In this document: positions 48,492-58,500 of the stretch, one piece after another
Position numbering within the stretch: position 1 is the stretch's first letter
Layout: every line of letters starts with the position of its first letter
Origin: Pseudomonadota bacterium
GTDB taxonomy: Bacteria; Pseudomonadota; Gammaproteobacteria; Burkholderiales; Burkholderiaceae_C
Direction of reading: 5' to 3'
NCBI GenBank assembly: GCA_021805825.1
Contig: JAJZEC010000013.1
Span: forward strand, 1-59,616
Length of the DNA: 59,616 bases
Notes under the pieces: generated by a model
What the model was told of the DNA's origin: nothing
Databases searched by the model: none
The model's input: only the letters and a program-made list of their open reading frames with translations
Translations under genes and position numbers: made by a program

Positions 48492-48850
48492 GCCACGGAC
48501 TTCAGCAGCCACTTGCTCGCGCGGCGCATGTCGCCCCGCGCTTCGTCGGCGGCGGCCTGGGTATCGCCGGTGAGCGCAAGTCCCTGATTTGACAGCAAGG
48601 TCAGCATCTCGGCCAGCGGCTTCGCCGCGACGCGGGCCGCGAATCCTGCCGACACCGATCCACCGCGAAACAGCGCCACAGCCAGCGCCACGCGCACCGC
48701 AGGCAGATCGGGAACGCCCAACTGTTCCAGATCGACCAGCAGCGCCTGTGGGCGGTCGCGGTTCATCACCACCACCATGTCATCCTCACGCGCAGCGGCG
48801 AGCGCGCTGCTGGGGTTGGTCTTGAGTTGACGGATATTGACGGCCTGCAT
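48488..48850 (-). CDS. antitoxin with Phd-like N terminus and UPF0175-like C terminus
   Basis: A 120-residue protein. The N terminus MQAVNIRQLKTNPSSALAAAREDDMVVVMNRDRPQALLV resembles Phd/YefM antitoxins; the C-terminal part (VALALF-type VRVALAVALFRGGSVSAGFAARVAAKPLAEMLTLLSNQGL) resembles UPF0175 helix-turn-helix proteins. UPF0175 genes are known partners of DUF3368 toxins. GGAGG lies 7 nt before the ATG, a strong ribosome-binding site. The open frame continues upstream to 49015 without a stop, but those residues do not match the family. Confidence 0.82.
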   Translation of the reverse strand: MQAVNIRQLKTNPSSALAAAREDDMVVVMNRDRPQALLVDLEQLGVPDLPAVRVALAVALFRGGSVSAGFAARVAAKPLAEMLTLLSNQGLALTGDTQAAADEARGDMRRASKWLLKSVA

Positions 48851-49280
48851 GGCGTCGCCTCCAAGGCCCCACATGATGTAGGAACATTGCAAGTCTAGCA
48901 GGGCATGGCCGCAGCCGCCATGGGTGCGCCCTACTGCTCGCCGGGCCAATACACCGCCCCGCTCGAACGCCTTCTGTCGCTCAAATGGCATCCACTTCGC
49001 GAATTTCGCCTTCACTTCGCGATGTCGACACCCACTGTCAGCGTAGCGAAGTGCGCGAGACTAGAAGGCATTTTCGGGGCCCCATTTATCGAAGTTTGTG
49101 AGACTGTCGATCGAAGTCAATGAGCCTGGTTTGCGAGGCTCTCGCTGACGAGGGGGCTCATGGGGATCATTCGGCTTTGAGCGCACGGTCACGCGCCCGC
49201 GTGTGCCGCGCCTCGCGCTGCTGCGGTAGGATCGCACTAGAGCAACTGGTGGAGGTCACCAGTCGATCCCTGAGTTCTAC
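48851..49280. other. island junction spacer without genes
   Basis: These 430 nt mark the change from very GC-rich DNA to the lower-GC defence island. No gene is convincing; a plus-strand frame (48905-49123) and a minus-strand extension of the antitoxin frame both look non-coding. A 10-bp direct repeat CACTTCGCGA occurs at 48993-49002 and 49013-49022, exactly 20 bp apart, and TCGAAGT recurs at two places between 49089 and 49119. TAGGAT near 49229 is a possible -10 for the operon that follows, with no good -35. Confidence 0.5.
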
Positions 49281-50201
49281 ATGGCAACCATTGAGGCACG
49301 CACCCAAGGTCGTACGGCGCACTTCTCGGGACACGAGACTTTTCCCCTGCGGCAGATGTGGCTTAAGAAGGCCTACGATCAGGCGAGCGATGGCGGCCAT
49401 ATCCGCAAGTCCGCATTCTCCGACGAGAACGCGATTGCCTCCTTCGGGGTGGGCAAAAACATGGTCGCTTCGATTCGGCATTGGGCGTTGGCATGCGGCG
49501 TCATGTACGAAGCCGATGACGGGTACCGCATCGGCGGACTAGCCCGAGAAATCCTCCAAGACGGTGGCCTCGATCCTTACGCCGAGAGTCCGTCGACAAC
49601 GTGGCTTGCACATTGGCAGCTTGCCGGTCGATGCTTTCGTTCAACCACGTGGCATTGGCTCTTCAACCACGTGACTGCTCCGACGTTCACTCGCCAAGAG
49701 CTCGAGGAACCGCTTGAACGCTATGCGCGTGAACTTGACCCGAAGCATCGGCTCTCCTCTTCGACGATCTCCCGCGACTTGGAAACGTGCCTTCGCAGCT
49801 ACGCACCCCGTGCGGCCGGCGGATCGCCTGAAGACTTCGCGGAACCTCTACTTGGCGAGCTAGGCCTTCTGCAAGAGGTCCACAGAGGTCAATATGCCTT
49901 CCGCCGCGGCCCCAAGGCATCGCTGCACAACGGCATCTTCGCCTATGCCCTCGTCGATTTTTGGAATCGTGAGGCTGGCGGCCAGAGCGCCTTGGCGTTC
50001 GAAACCGTGGCCTACGCGGAGGGCTCGCCGGGCCGAGTCTTCAAGCTCGACGAGGAATCGATTGCTCAACGATTGATCGCCTTGTCGGACTTGACGGCCA
50101 AGAGACTCGAATGGACCGACTCTGCCGGCCTTCGCCAAGTCCACCGCAAGCACCTGTCCAGGGAAGACATCAAGACCATGATCAGGCGCGCGTATGAGTG
50201 A
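49281..50201 (+). CDS. sspB: DUF4007 protein, SspB-like
   Basis: A 306-residue protein with the DUF4007 start TAHFSGHETFPLRQMWLKKAYD and then FGVGKNMVASIRHWALACGV, which are diagnostic. It contains helical and winged-helix-like regions. In single-strand DNA phosphorothioation systems the equivalent gene (SspB) is reported to nick DNA; I assign the symbol from context and memory. It overlaps the next gene by 8 nt. The GC content and codon choice are lower and more mixed than in the left part of the window. The ribosome-binding site before the ATG is weak. Confidence 0.72.
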   Translation: MATIEARTQGRTAHFSGHETFPLRQMWLKKAYDQASDGGHIRKSAFSDENAIASFGVGKNMVASIRHWALACGVMYEADDGYRIGGLAREILQDGGLDPYAESPSTTWLAHWQLAGRCFRSTTWHWLFNHVTAPTFTRQELEEPLERYARELDPKHRLSSSTISRDLETCLRSYAPRAAGGSPEDFAEPLLGELGLLQEVHRGQYAFRRGPKASLHNGIFAYALVDFWNREAGGQSALAFETVAYAEGSPGRVFKLDEESIAQRLIALSDLTAKRLEWTDSAGLRQVHRKHLSREDIKTMIRRAYE

Positions 50202-53200
50202 AAAGAAACGACAGGCGCTCTCTGACTTTGTTCAAATCTCGCGCCAATATCAGCGATCCATTCGCGTCGATGCCGACATCGGTCGTGCAGACGCACTGTC
50301 CGGTTATATCTGCCATGCAACCGCCGACTCCGTGGTCGACGGCATGTGCAAGCAGCTCGCCAACACCAACCAACGCTGCTTCACCTGGACGGGCCCGTTT
50401 GGTGGTGGCAAGAGCTCTCTCGCCGTGGCCTTGGCGAGCGCGTTGCACCCCGACAACTCTTTACGAGCCAAGGCCCGCAAAGCACTGCAGGTCGATTGCA
50501 AGGCTTCCTTCGACAAGGCCTTCCCAGTCCAAAAGGGATGGCTGATCATCCCCGCCGTCGGCCGGCGCGGAAGCGTTGTCGCAGAGCTGTATGCCGCGCT
50601 TCGCAAAGCCCAAGGCAAGGCAGCCCCCGCCCGCAGCAAGCCCAGCGCCCAATCCCTGATCGCGGAATTGCTGGAGGAGGCCAAGAGTCGGCCAGGCGAC
50701 GGTGCATTGGTGCTCATCGACGAAATGGGCAAGTTTCTGGAGGCATCTGCACTGGGCTCCGGCGACGACGTCTACTTCTTCCAGGAGCTCGCCGAAGCCG
50801 CAGCCCGCGCCGAGGGTCGACTGGTTGTCGTAGGCGTACTTCATCAATCCTTTGCACAGTATTCGGCGCGCCTGGGTATCGACACCCGCGACGACTGGGC
50901 TAAAGTTCAAGGCCGCTACGCTGACTTGCCCTTCGTGGCCGCGAGCGACGAAGTGGTCGAACTCATCGGGCGAGCGATCGAATCTCAGGTAACGCCCTCG
51001 TGGATGCGCGATGCATCCCAGGCAATCGCCGATGCCATTCGCTCGCGCCGCCCCGCAGTTGGCAAGGACTTTGCTAAGGCCTTGGAAGCCTGCTGGCCCC
51101 TTCATCCGGCCATGGCGGCGCTGCTGGGCCCAATCTCCAAGCGACAGTTTGGCCAAAATGAGCGCAGTACCTTTGGCTTTTTGTCGTCTGTGGAGCCGCA
51201 TGGCTTTCGCTCGTATCTGAACTCGACGCTACGCGAGGAGGCGAGCTGGTATCGCCCAAGCGACTACTGGGACTACCTGCGCTCGAACCTCGAGCCAGCG
51301 ATCCTTGCGTCTCCCGATGGGCACCGCTGGTCGCAAGCTGTGGACGCTGTGGAGCGTGCCGAAGCAAAGACTGGAGACCCCATACTCGTTTCGCTAATTA
51401 AGAACATTGCCGTTATCGACATGTTCCGCAACGGCTCGGGCCTGGCAGCCGACGCCGCGGTGATCGGCGCACTTTTCTACGACAAGACGCGCGAAGAGCT
51501 TGACAGCGCCCTCAAGAAGCTCTCTGACCTGAAGGTCGCCCTGTACAAGAGCTACACCGGCGCCTGGTCCGTCTTCGAAGGGAGCGACTTTGACATCGAC
51601 GCGGCCATCGCCCAGTCCCTGGCGGCGTCTCCGGGTATCGATTACGGCCGCTTGGCGCAGCTGATGGGTCTGCACCCGGTCGTGGCCAAGCGGCACTACC
51701 ACGAGACCGGCTCCATGCGCTGGATGGAGCTCTCGCTCTGCAGCATCGAGCAGGCCGAGAAGATCGCAGCGAACTATCAACCCAAGCGGGGCGAATTCGG
51801 GACTTTCATCCTCGCGCTACCCGGCCAAGGTATGAAACCGAGGGACGCGCGTGTGCGCGCTCAAGCCTGCGCCAAGTTGCGACCGTGGCCCGTGATGGTT
51901 GGCATCCCGGAGAACCACGCCCGCATCGCCGAGCTCTCAGCGGAGCTGGTTGCCTTGGAGCAAGTCAAAGAACGCCACGAGCTCTCCGGAGATGCTGTAG
52001 CCCGCCGCGAGGTCTACGCGCGTCTCGCCGCCACCCGCGCGGACTTGGAAGACCAGCTGCAAGCGGCAGTGTCGCTGGCGAAGTGGCACGACGGCACCGA
52101 CCAAATCATCGAGCCGGGCTCTAAGCTCTCGCCTGTTGCATCGAGCTTGGCCGAAGACATGTTCCGCCACTCGCCGCCGGTATGGAGCGAGCTCGTCAAC
52201 CGCGACAGCGTGTCGAGCAACAGCGTGAAGGCACGCCGCGACCTGCTGCACGCGATGACCAACTCTGAGGGCCTAGAGACCTTAGGCTTTGAGGGCTTCC
52301 CGGCCGAGCGAGGCCTCTATGAAACGTTGCTCAAAAGCACGGGGCTGCATCGCCAAGACGGCTCCCAAGCCTGGCGCTTCATGCCTCCTGGCGACGGATT
52401 CGCCGAAGGCTTTATGAAACTCTGGGACGCCACGTGCGCTCTCTTCTCGGAGGCTGACGCCCGCGTGGGCGCGCACGAGATCTACAAGCTTTGGAGCGCA
52501 CCGCCGTTCGGCATGAAGCTGGGCATTCAGCCGGTGATTCTCACCGCTTTCCTGTTGGCTCACAAAGCGAACATCGCCGTCTACAAGGACGCGATGTTCG
52601 TACCCCGACTCACCGACTTCGACATCGACGAGTGTTTGCAGGACCCCGAGCGCTTCTCGCTGCGCTGGGTTGCGATCGACGAGGACAAGAACCGCATCCT
52701 CGAGGGCATATCGAAACTCTTGGCCGAAATAGGCGAGAACGCTGACTCGACGGATCCGCTCGAAGCTGCCCGCGGTCTGGTTGCCATGGTCTTCAACTTG
52801 CCTGAATGGGCCCGTAGGACCTCGCGGCTTGGTCAAACAGCCCGCGAGATGCGCGACATGCTATTGAAGGCGAGTGACCCACATAAAGTGCTGTTCGTCG
52901 ACCTGGCGTCGCTGCTCGGCGCATCCGACGGCAAGGCATACGTGAAGGCGCTGCGTGCGCCCTTGCAAGAGCTCGCGGGCGCCTATGGAAAGATGCTCAC
53001 AGAGGTGGAAGCGAAGATGCTCGCCGCGTTAGACGCGGACCGTGACGACCTGGAGAGCCTGCGCGAGCGTGCGAAGGCCGTCTCCGGCATCTCTGGAGAC
53101 TTCCAGATGGATGCCTTCGCGACCCGCCTGGCGAACTACGACGGGTCGAGGGCATCACTCGAAGGCATCCTAAGCTTGGCGGCCGAAAAGCCGCCTCGCG

Positions 53201-53529
53201 ATTGGGTGGATCGGCACATCGACGCCGCGATCTTGGAGTTGGCAAAATTCGCGCGCCGCTTCCGCGAGTCTGAGGCCTTCGCCGCCGTACAGGGACGCGC
53301 GGCGCACAGCGAGGCTATCGCCGTGGTTATCGGCGCGGGCGCAGACACCAAGACGATCTCGCGCTCGTTCGCGATCTCGGATCGCCAACGCAAGACTGTA
53401 GAAGCCAAGGCGGACGAGGTTGCCTCCCTCCTTGAAGGCCAAGGCTTGGGGACGGACGTTTTGCTGGCGATCCTGGCAAAGGCTGGGATGAAGTTGGCGT
53501 CCATCGACAAGGAGTCGACCAATGGCTGA
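50194..53529 (+). CDS. sspC: large P-loop ATPase, SspC-like
   Basis: An 1111-residue protein. The N-terminal P-loop is GPFGGGKSS (67-75) with Walker B ALVLIDEMGKFLE (171-183), followed by a VVGVLHQSFAQYSARL block, as in large BrxC/PglY-like defence ATPases. The rest is mostly helical with no family I can name. It overlaps both neighbours by 8 nt, matching the sspB-sspC-sspD layout where SspC is the ATPase. It probably powers or gates the nicking and sulfur-insertion steps (inference). Confidence 0.68.
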   Translation: MSEKKRQALSDFVQISRQYQRSIRVDADIGRADALSGYICHATADSVVDGMCKQLANTNQRCFTWTGPFGGGKSSLAVALASALHPDNSLRAKARKALQVDCKASFDKAFPVQKGWLIIPAVGRRGSVVAELYAALRKAQGKAAPARSKPSAQSLIAELLEEAKSRPGDGALVLIDEMGKFLEASALGSGDDVYFFQELAEAAARAEGRLVVVGVLHQSFAQYSARLGIDTRDDWAKVQGRYADLPFVAASDEVVELIGRAIESQVTPSWMRDASQAIADAIRSRRPAVGKDFAKALEACWPLHPAMAALLGPISKRQFGQNERSTFGFLSSVEPHGFRSYLNSTLREEASWYRPSDYWDYLRSNLEPAILASPDGHRWSQAVDAVERAEAKTGDPILVSLIKNIAVIDMFRNGSGLAADAAVIGALFYDKTREELDSALKKLSDLKVALYKSYTGAWSVFEGSDFDIDAAIAQSLAASPGIDYGRLAQLMGLHPVVAKRHYHETGSMRWMELSLCSIEQAEKIAANYQPKRGEFGTFILALPGQGMKPRDARVRAQACAKLRPWPVMVGIPENHARIAELSAELVALEQVKERHELSGDAVARREVYARLAATRADLEDQLQAAVSLAKWHDGTDQIIEPGSKLSPVASSLAEDMFRHSPPVWSELVNRDSVSSNSVKARRDLLHAMTNSEGLETLGFEGFPAERGLYETLLKSTGLHRQDGSQAWRFMPPGDGFAEGFMKLWDATCALFSEADARVGAHEIYKLWSAPPFGMKLGIQPVILTAFLLAHKANIAVYKDAMFVPRLTDFDIDECLQDPERFSLRWVAIDEDKNRILEGISKLLAEIGENADSTDPLEAARGLVAMVFNLPEWARRTSRLGQTAREMRDMLLKASDPHKVLFVDLASLLGASDGKAYVKALRAPLQELAGAYGKMLTEVEAKMLAALDADRDDLESLRERAKAVSGISGDFQMDAFATRLANYDGSRASLEGILSLAAEKPPRDWVDRHIDAAILELAKFARRFRESEAFAAVQGRAAHSEAIAVVIGAGADTKTISRSFAISDRQRKTVEAKADEVASLLEGQGLGTDVLLAILAKAGMKLASIDKESTNG

Positions 53530-54364
53530 GCGACACGTTCTGGGGATCTCTGGCGGCAAAGACAGCGCGGCGCTGGCCGTATACATGCGCGAGCGCCATC
53601 CCGAGCTCAACATCGAATACTTCTACACCGACACCGGCGAAGAACTGCCAGAGGTCTACGAGTTCCTGGGCAAGCTAGAGGGGAAGCTTGGCAAGGCCAT
53701 TCTGCGGCTGAATCCAGACCGAGATTTCCGCTTCTGGCTGCGCCAGTACAACCATTTCCTACCCAATCCGAACACCCGCTGGTGCACCCGAAAACTGAAG
53801 TTGGCTCCGTTCGAGAGCTGGGTCAGACCGATGCTCGCAGCCGGAGACAAGGTCACGTCCTATGTCGCGATCCGCGCCGATGAGGACTACCGCGAGGGTT
53901 ACGCTGCCAAGGCCGACAACCTGTACGTGAAGCTCCCCTTCCGCGAGGCGGGCATCGACAAGGCCGGCGTGATCGACATCTTGGAAAACTCCGGCGTCGG
54001 GTACCCCAAGTACTACGAGTGGCGATCGCGAAGCGGCTGCACCTTCTGCTTCTTCCAGCAAAAGATCGAATGGGTGCGCCTGCGGGAGCGGCACCCCGAG
54101 GCCTATGAGGCCGCCAAAGCCTTAGAGAAGGATGCGCTGGAGCATGGCTCTCCCTTTACTTGGTCCAAAGGCGAGTCATTGGCTGACATGGAACGACCCG
54201 CACGCATCGCCGAAATCCAGGCCGAATACGAGATTCGCCGCGCGCGCATGCTTAAGAACATCCCCATAAATCCGTTACGGCCCGTCAGACCCAGCCCGCC
54301 CGACATCGATGACATCTACGGGGTTGACGAGGGCAACGGCTCCTGTAATGTTTGTCACAAATGA
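53522..54364 (+). CDS. sspD: PAPS-reductase/DndC-like ATP pyrophosphatase, SspD-like
   Basis: A 280-residue protein with the PP-loop SGGKDS (10-15) that activates via ATP, and cysteines Cys88 (RWCTRKLK), Cys173 and Cys176 (SGCTFCFFQQ), plus a C-terminal pair (Cys275, Cys278), fitting a [4Fe-4S] cluster-bearing sulfur transferase. Among Dnd/Ssp systems this is the DndC/SspD role, inserting sulfur into the DNA backbone. It starts 8 nt inside the sspC gene. A cysteine desulfurase to supply sulfur is not in the window. Confidence 0.8.
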   Translation: MAERHVLGISGGKDSAALAVYMRERHPELNIEYFYTDTGEELPEVYEFLGKLEGKLGKAILRLNPDRDFRFWLRQYNHFLPNPNTRWCTRKLKLAPFESWVRPMLAAGDKVTSYVAIRADEDYREGYAAKADNLYVKLPFREAGIDKAGVIDILENSGVGYPKYYEWRSRSGCTFCFFQQKIEWVRLRERHPEAYEAAKALEKDALEHGSPFTWSKGESLADMERPARIAEIQAEYEIRRARMLKNIPINPLRPVRPSPPDIDDIYGVDEGNGSCNVCHK

Positions 54365-54369
54365 CAAAC
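54350..54369. other. perfect inverted repeat across the sspD stop codon
   Basis: Arms GTTTGTCA (54350-54357) and TGACAAAC (54362-54369) with a 4-nt loop. The second arm begins with the sspD stop codon TGA. It is followed by a U-containing tail (CTGTTAATTTTTCTC) about 30 nt on. It may be the end signal of the sspBCD transcript or an operator. The rest of the 131-nt convergent spacer holds an imperfect repeat TTCACAA/TTGTGGAA (about 54470-54488). Confidence 0.55.
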
Positions 54370-54495
54370 AGATGGCTGCGTTCGAAACCTGATGCCTGTT
54401 AATTTTTCTCTCGGCGGTCCGCAGTCCCACCCAATTTTAACGGCAATCGGCGGGCACACCCCCCAAATGCTTCACAATATTTTGTGGAAATCCCC

Positions 54496-54894
54496 TTAGT
54501 CGATCGTCAACAAATGATCGAGCGCGTCACCGAGCGTCACGAAAACGCACTCGGAGCACTGTCGAACCATCTCGAAGTAGCGTCGCACCAACGGATCCGC
54601 GACCTGATCAACCATGAATATCCGCTTACCCAAGGCCTTCGCGAACCCAACCTCCAATGCGAGCGAATAGCCGCCCGGGTTGGATGCCTCCATATTAGCC
54701 AAGACCATGTCAGATTCGCGGATGGCGTCCAGGTCCCATCGCGTGTATTCCGCGGGATCTTGGATATTGTGCGAACTTGGGTCAAGCAGCGCAAACGATC
54801 CGGCTAGACGAGCGGCGACCTGAGCCTGCCAATTCGACTTGAAACCGCCAGCCAGGTAGATCTTTCTAAGGATTGGAGGTGGGTTTTCCAGCAT
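54496..54894 (-). CDS. nucleoside 2-deoxyribosyltransferase-like protein
   Basis: A 132-residue protein resembling the Nuc_deoxyrib_tr fold: KIYLAGGF at the start, then EYTRWDLDAIRESDMVLANME and PGGYSLALEVGFAKALGK. The Glu in ALEVGFA (Glu81) matches the catalytic nucleophile of this family, and Asp54/Asp56 match its conserved acidic pair. Such enzymes swap or hydrolyse N-glycosidic bonds of deoxynucleosides. The ATG at 54894 overlaps the membrane-protein gene by 29 nt; a longer start at 54975 would overlap it by 110 nt with non-family residues. Function in the island is not known. Confidence 0.7.
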   Translation of the reverse strand: MLENPPPILRKIYLAGGFKSNWQAQVAARLAGSFALLDPSSHNIQDPAEYTRWDLDAIRESDMVLANMEASNPGGYSLALEVGFAKALGKRIFMVDQVADPLVRRYFEMVRQCSECVFVTLGDALDHLLTID

Positions 54895-55573
54895 TGGCGC
54901 CTTTCTTGAATTCCAGCTCGGCAATCGCGATCGAAAAGGGCGTCGCCATCGCGCGTTTATAGAAAACTTCGCCACGTACGAAAAGTGCCAACGCCATACC
55001 CAAGAGCAAGAGTGCTAGCACAGGCCAAGGAACCTCATGCCGATAAGGAAACAATAGCTTGGGCGAGAGCAAGGAGCAAGCAACAAGGTCGAACGCGAGG
55101 ATCGCCAGGGCGGTGCCGACGCCATTGCACAGCAGGGAGATGAACATGAACCTGCGGCCTATCGAAGCAGCCTCGGGGGAAACCGAGAGCGCCACGTTCC
55201 GCAGGTCGTTGTAGCCCCAATCCCTTGCGCCGCCCCCGGTCTGCTGCGCTTTGACCAACTCGGCGAACCACTCGTAAGACCGCCGATTCTTCGCTTCAGT
55301 TTCGTCGAAGGGCTTGGCAAGTCGGATCTTGGCCAGCAGCTTCTTCACGATTTGGTCGTGAATGCCAAGCAAGGCGTGCCCTACCGCGAAGAGGATGGCG
55401 GCGAATATGAGAGCAGCCGAGACCGTGTCTCCGAGCCTGAAAATCGATTGAAGTTCAAATGGGCCCAGATGTAGGAGCGCTAGACCGATCGCCAACACGG
55501 CACCAGGCACCCAGCCTCCTATCAAGTCGTTGAAGAATTTGGCAATGGTCTCTGCCGCGTCTTCGGCTGTCAT
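54866..55573 (-). CDS. four-helix hypothetical membrane protein
   Basis: A 235-residue protein with predicted membrane helices at about 20-37, 48-68, 142-165 and 180-200, separated by a soluble loop (about 75-135) rich in charged residues. No family is recognised. The ATG overlaps the stop of the upstream translocase gene (ATGA), and its 3' end overlaps the deoxyribosyltransferase-like gene, so the three are likely translated together. It could anchor the translocase or form a channel; both are inference. Confidence 0.7.
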   Translation of the reverse strand: MTAEDAAETIAKFFNDLIGGWVPGAVLAIGLALLHLGPFELQSIFRLGDTVSAALIFAAILFAVGHALLGIHDQIVKKLLAKIRLAKPFDETEAKNRRSYEWFAELVKAQQTGGGARDWGYNDLRNVALSVSPEAASIGRRFMFISLLCNGVGTALAILAFDLVACSLLSPKLLFPYRHEVPWPVLALLLLGMALALFVRGEVFYKRAMATPFSIAIAELEFKKGANAGKPTSNP

Positions 55574-58500
55574 TCGCCCCCCCCGTTGCCGCTATTGTCG
55601 GCAGCGATGGCCACCACTGCGGCTTCGATGTCTTGATCCGACAAAAACGGTGCTTGCGCGAACACGAGCCCCTGCTCACCGTTGAGCTTGGCGGCGAGAT
55701 GTCCTCGACCGAGCAAGAGCTCTGCGCCCGGTCGATCGAGTGCAATCTTAGATGTGGCCTCACTGGACACTTTCAGGATCAGCCTATTGCCCAGATTTTC
55801 TCGAAGCTGCATCGGCATCACGTCCTTGTCGGGGCGCTGCGCCGCGAAGATCAAATGGATACCAGCCGCCCGTGCTTTCACGCCCAGGCGCTGGACCGCC
55901 GCTCCGACCGCTGCCTTGTAGGCGTCGTCGAACATCCAGTCCGCGAACTCGTCGTGGACGAGGAAGACCATGGGCATCCGCTCCTCACCCGAGACCTTGG
56001 CGTTGTAGGCGGGCAGATCGCGCGCCCTGACCTTGGCGAACGCGCGGTAGCGACCCTCCATCTCTTGCACTAGTGCTTCGAGAGCCTCAACGGCCTTTTC
56101 CTTGGTAGTGACGATCTCCTCACGCATGTGCGGCAAGTCAGCCAACGACGCGTAGTCGACACCCATCTTGGGGTCGATCAAGATGATCTGCGCCAGATCC
56201 TTAGGGTTCGTCGCGGCGATGTCCAAAAGCAGTGCCTGAATGAGCACGGACTTGCCGCTGCCGGTGGCGCCGGCCACAAGCGAATGCGGCTCATGGGAAG
56301 ATAGTCCGCCGAACTCAGAGCCAAGGTTCAGATATAGCAGCGCGCCGTTGACTTCCTGCACACCGAGGAGGAAAGACGTATTGATGCCTGCGACGTTCCG
56401 ATTGAGCTCGCGGCGCGACCACAAATCCCAGAGCGAAACCGTCTGGCGCTTCGAGCTCGCCACCGTCACCACAATCTCGCCGGGCTTGGGCTGAACTGTG
56501 ACGAGGTTGATCGCGTGCGTAGTCAGAAGCTGCGTACGCTTGTTCTCGATGTCCTCGACGCGCAGCCGGTCAGAGCCGGCCAGACGTACCAGGCAACCAT
56601 TGGGGGTCAGCCGCGTGCCAAGGACCGCGGCTTGTAGCCCATAACTGTTCAGCGCGGCCTTGAGCTTCTTCGTTATATCCTGGGCCCACTCCTCTCGATC
56701 GGCATCTGACTGCGCGTCGCGCGCGAACTTCGAGACGACCAATTCGGAGAGCGATCGTCCGAAACTAGCGGCCGGTGCCGCAGCGGCAACGAAGCCTTGG
56801 GCCGTAGCTGGCGGCGTGGCGCCTATTTCTATCGAGCTTTGGGCAGGCGTTTCGGCCTCTGCTACCAGGCTCGTGGTCCACGTCGCGGTCACGGCTTGCT
56901 CGGATTCAAGCGCCGGCTCGACAGTGGCCTCGGCCATGCCACTGGCGAGCTGGCCCATCGCGGCGAGCCATGGCACGCGTGGAGCGGGCTTCTTGAAGCT
57001 GTATTCGACCCAGGGCTGATGGGGTCCAAGTTCAGCGCGTGCGTTTAGTACACCTGCTCCCTTTGCATAGGCCTCGGCGAGCTTGCGAAGTTCACGCCGG
57101 TCGAAGACCTCCTGCCAGGCTTTCACGCCATCGACCTCCTCCAACATCTCCTGTTCGGAGGACGATGCCGCCCCGGCATCTGAGGTGTGCACGTAAACAT
57201 GGGAGTAGCCTCGCAGCGCGATCTCAGCCTCACCTTCGCGAAGCTTCGAACGCGCGCGCTCCATCAGCGCGGTCATGCCGGGAGGGATGTCGGCGTCGAG
57301 GAGCATGTCGGCCAAGCGGGCGAGCCACACGTCGCGGTCGAGGCGTCCCGGGTCACCGAAGAGCGCTTCCCGGAACGTGCCAAGTGTGGCTAGGAGCTGG
57401 TCTTTGGAGTCGCGACGTGCCTTGGCCAGGCTGTCGGCAGCGACATATTTCGATTCGACGATCGAAATGACGACCCGCACGTCATCACCCCGCTCATCGA
57501 CGTTGAGCGCAAGAATATCGGCGATACGGCTCTCCGGCTGAGACAGCCAGCTCGCGTAATCATCGAGCAGGAAATATGCAGTCAAGACCTGCCCACCCCC
57601 TGCGGCCGCCCTGAACTCCTCGTCCAGTAGCTGGCGGCTGAACACCAGGCCGATCATTTCACCAGCGGAAACCCCGCGCTTGGCAGCCCGCAGGACGATG
57701 TCACCGGAGACCGAGAGCGCATCGCGCTTGGCCTTGTCCGCTGCGGCTTGGACCTCGGAAGAGTCAAGATGCAGATTCAGCTCATCCAAACGCCGACGCA
57801 CAAGCACGCCCAGCAGGCGCAGCTCGGAAGTCGAGCTGACAATCATGTTGCGACCGTTGGTTGAACTCCGGCGGTAGCGGACAACTGTGATGTCGTTGTG
57901 TTGGAGCTGGCGCTTGTCGAGCAGCTCATCGTAGGTAGCAACCCACTCGGCCAAGTCGTGGGCATCCTTGATCATCCAGGCCAACGCCGGGCTTTGCAGG
58001 GAAATGCGCCGGGCTGGGAGATAGCGCTCGCCAGTTAAAGCGTCTAGCTGCCTGCAAACCGCAGCCACGGCGGTTACATAGGACCAACCAGAGGCTGTCT
58101 GCCAGGGGCAAGTCAGGAAGGTGGTCGACTTCAGCTCGTTCTCGCCCGAAACGCTTCGGTAGGACCAACGCGATGGAGCGTGCTCAAGGTTCGGCCGGTC
58201 ATTGGTCCAAGACACGGAGAGCCATTCGGCCGAGGCGGCCCGGGAGACCACATCATGCAGAAAGGCCACATCGAAGGGCTTGAAGCCCTGAGCGCTGTCG
58301 CCCGGTGTCGCAGAAATCGGCGTCACTGAGATGCGCAACTTGGAAATGAAGTTGTCGCTTGTCTCGCTGACCACCGGCAGATCCGGGTCGTCGCCGGCCT
58401 TGTTAACCAGTTCGCCGTAGACGCTGCGCAACTTGGCTGGCTCCGAGTGGCGAACCGAAACGCTGCATTGCAGCTTCCCATCCTCTTGTATCGAGGAAAG

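Noticed and set aside
48905-49123. 72-codon plus-strand frame before the defence island
   Set aside because: No ribosome-binding site, no family pattern, and it lies in a repeat-containing junction.
49281-54364. Calling the island a BREX or Dnd system
   Set aside because: No PglX methyltransferase, PglZ, DndD or DndE is present; DUF4007 plus a PP-loop protein fits Ssp better.
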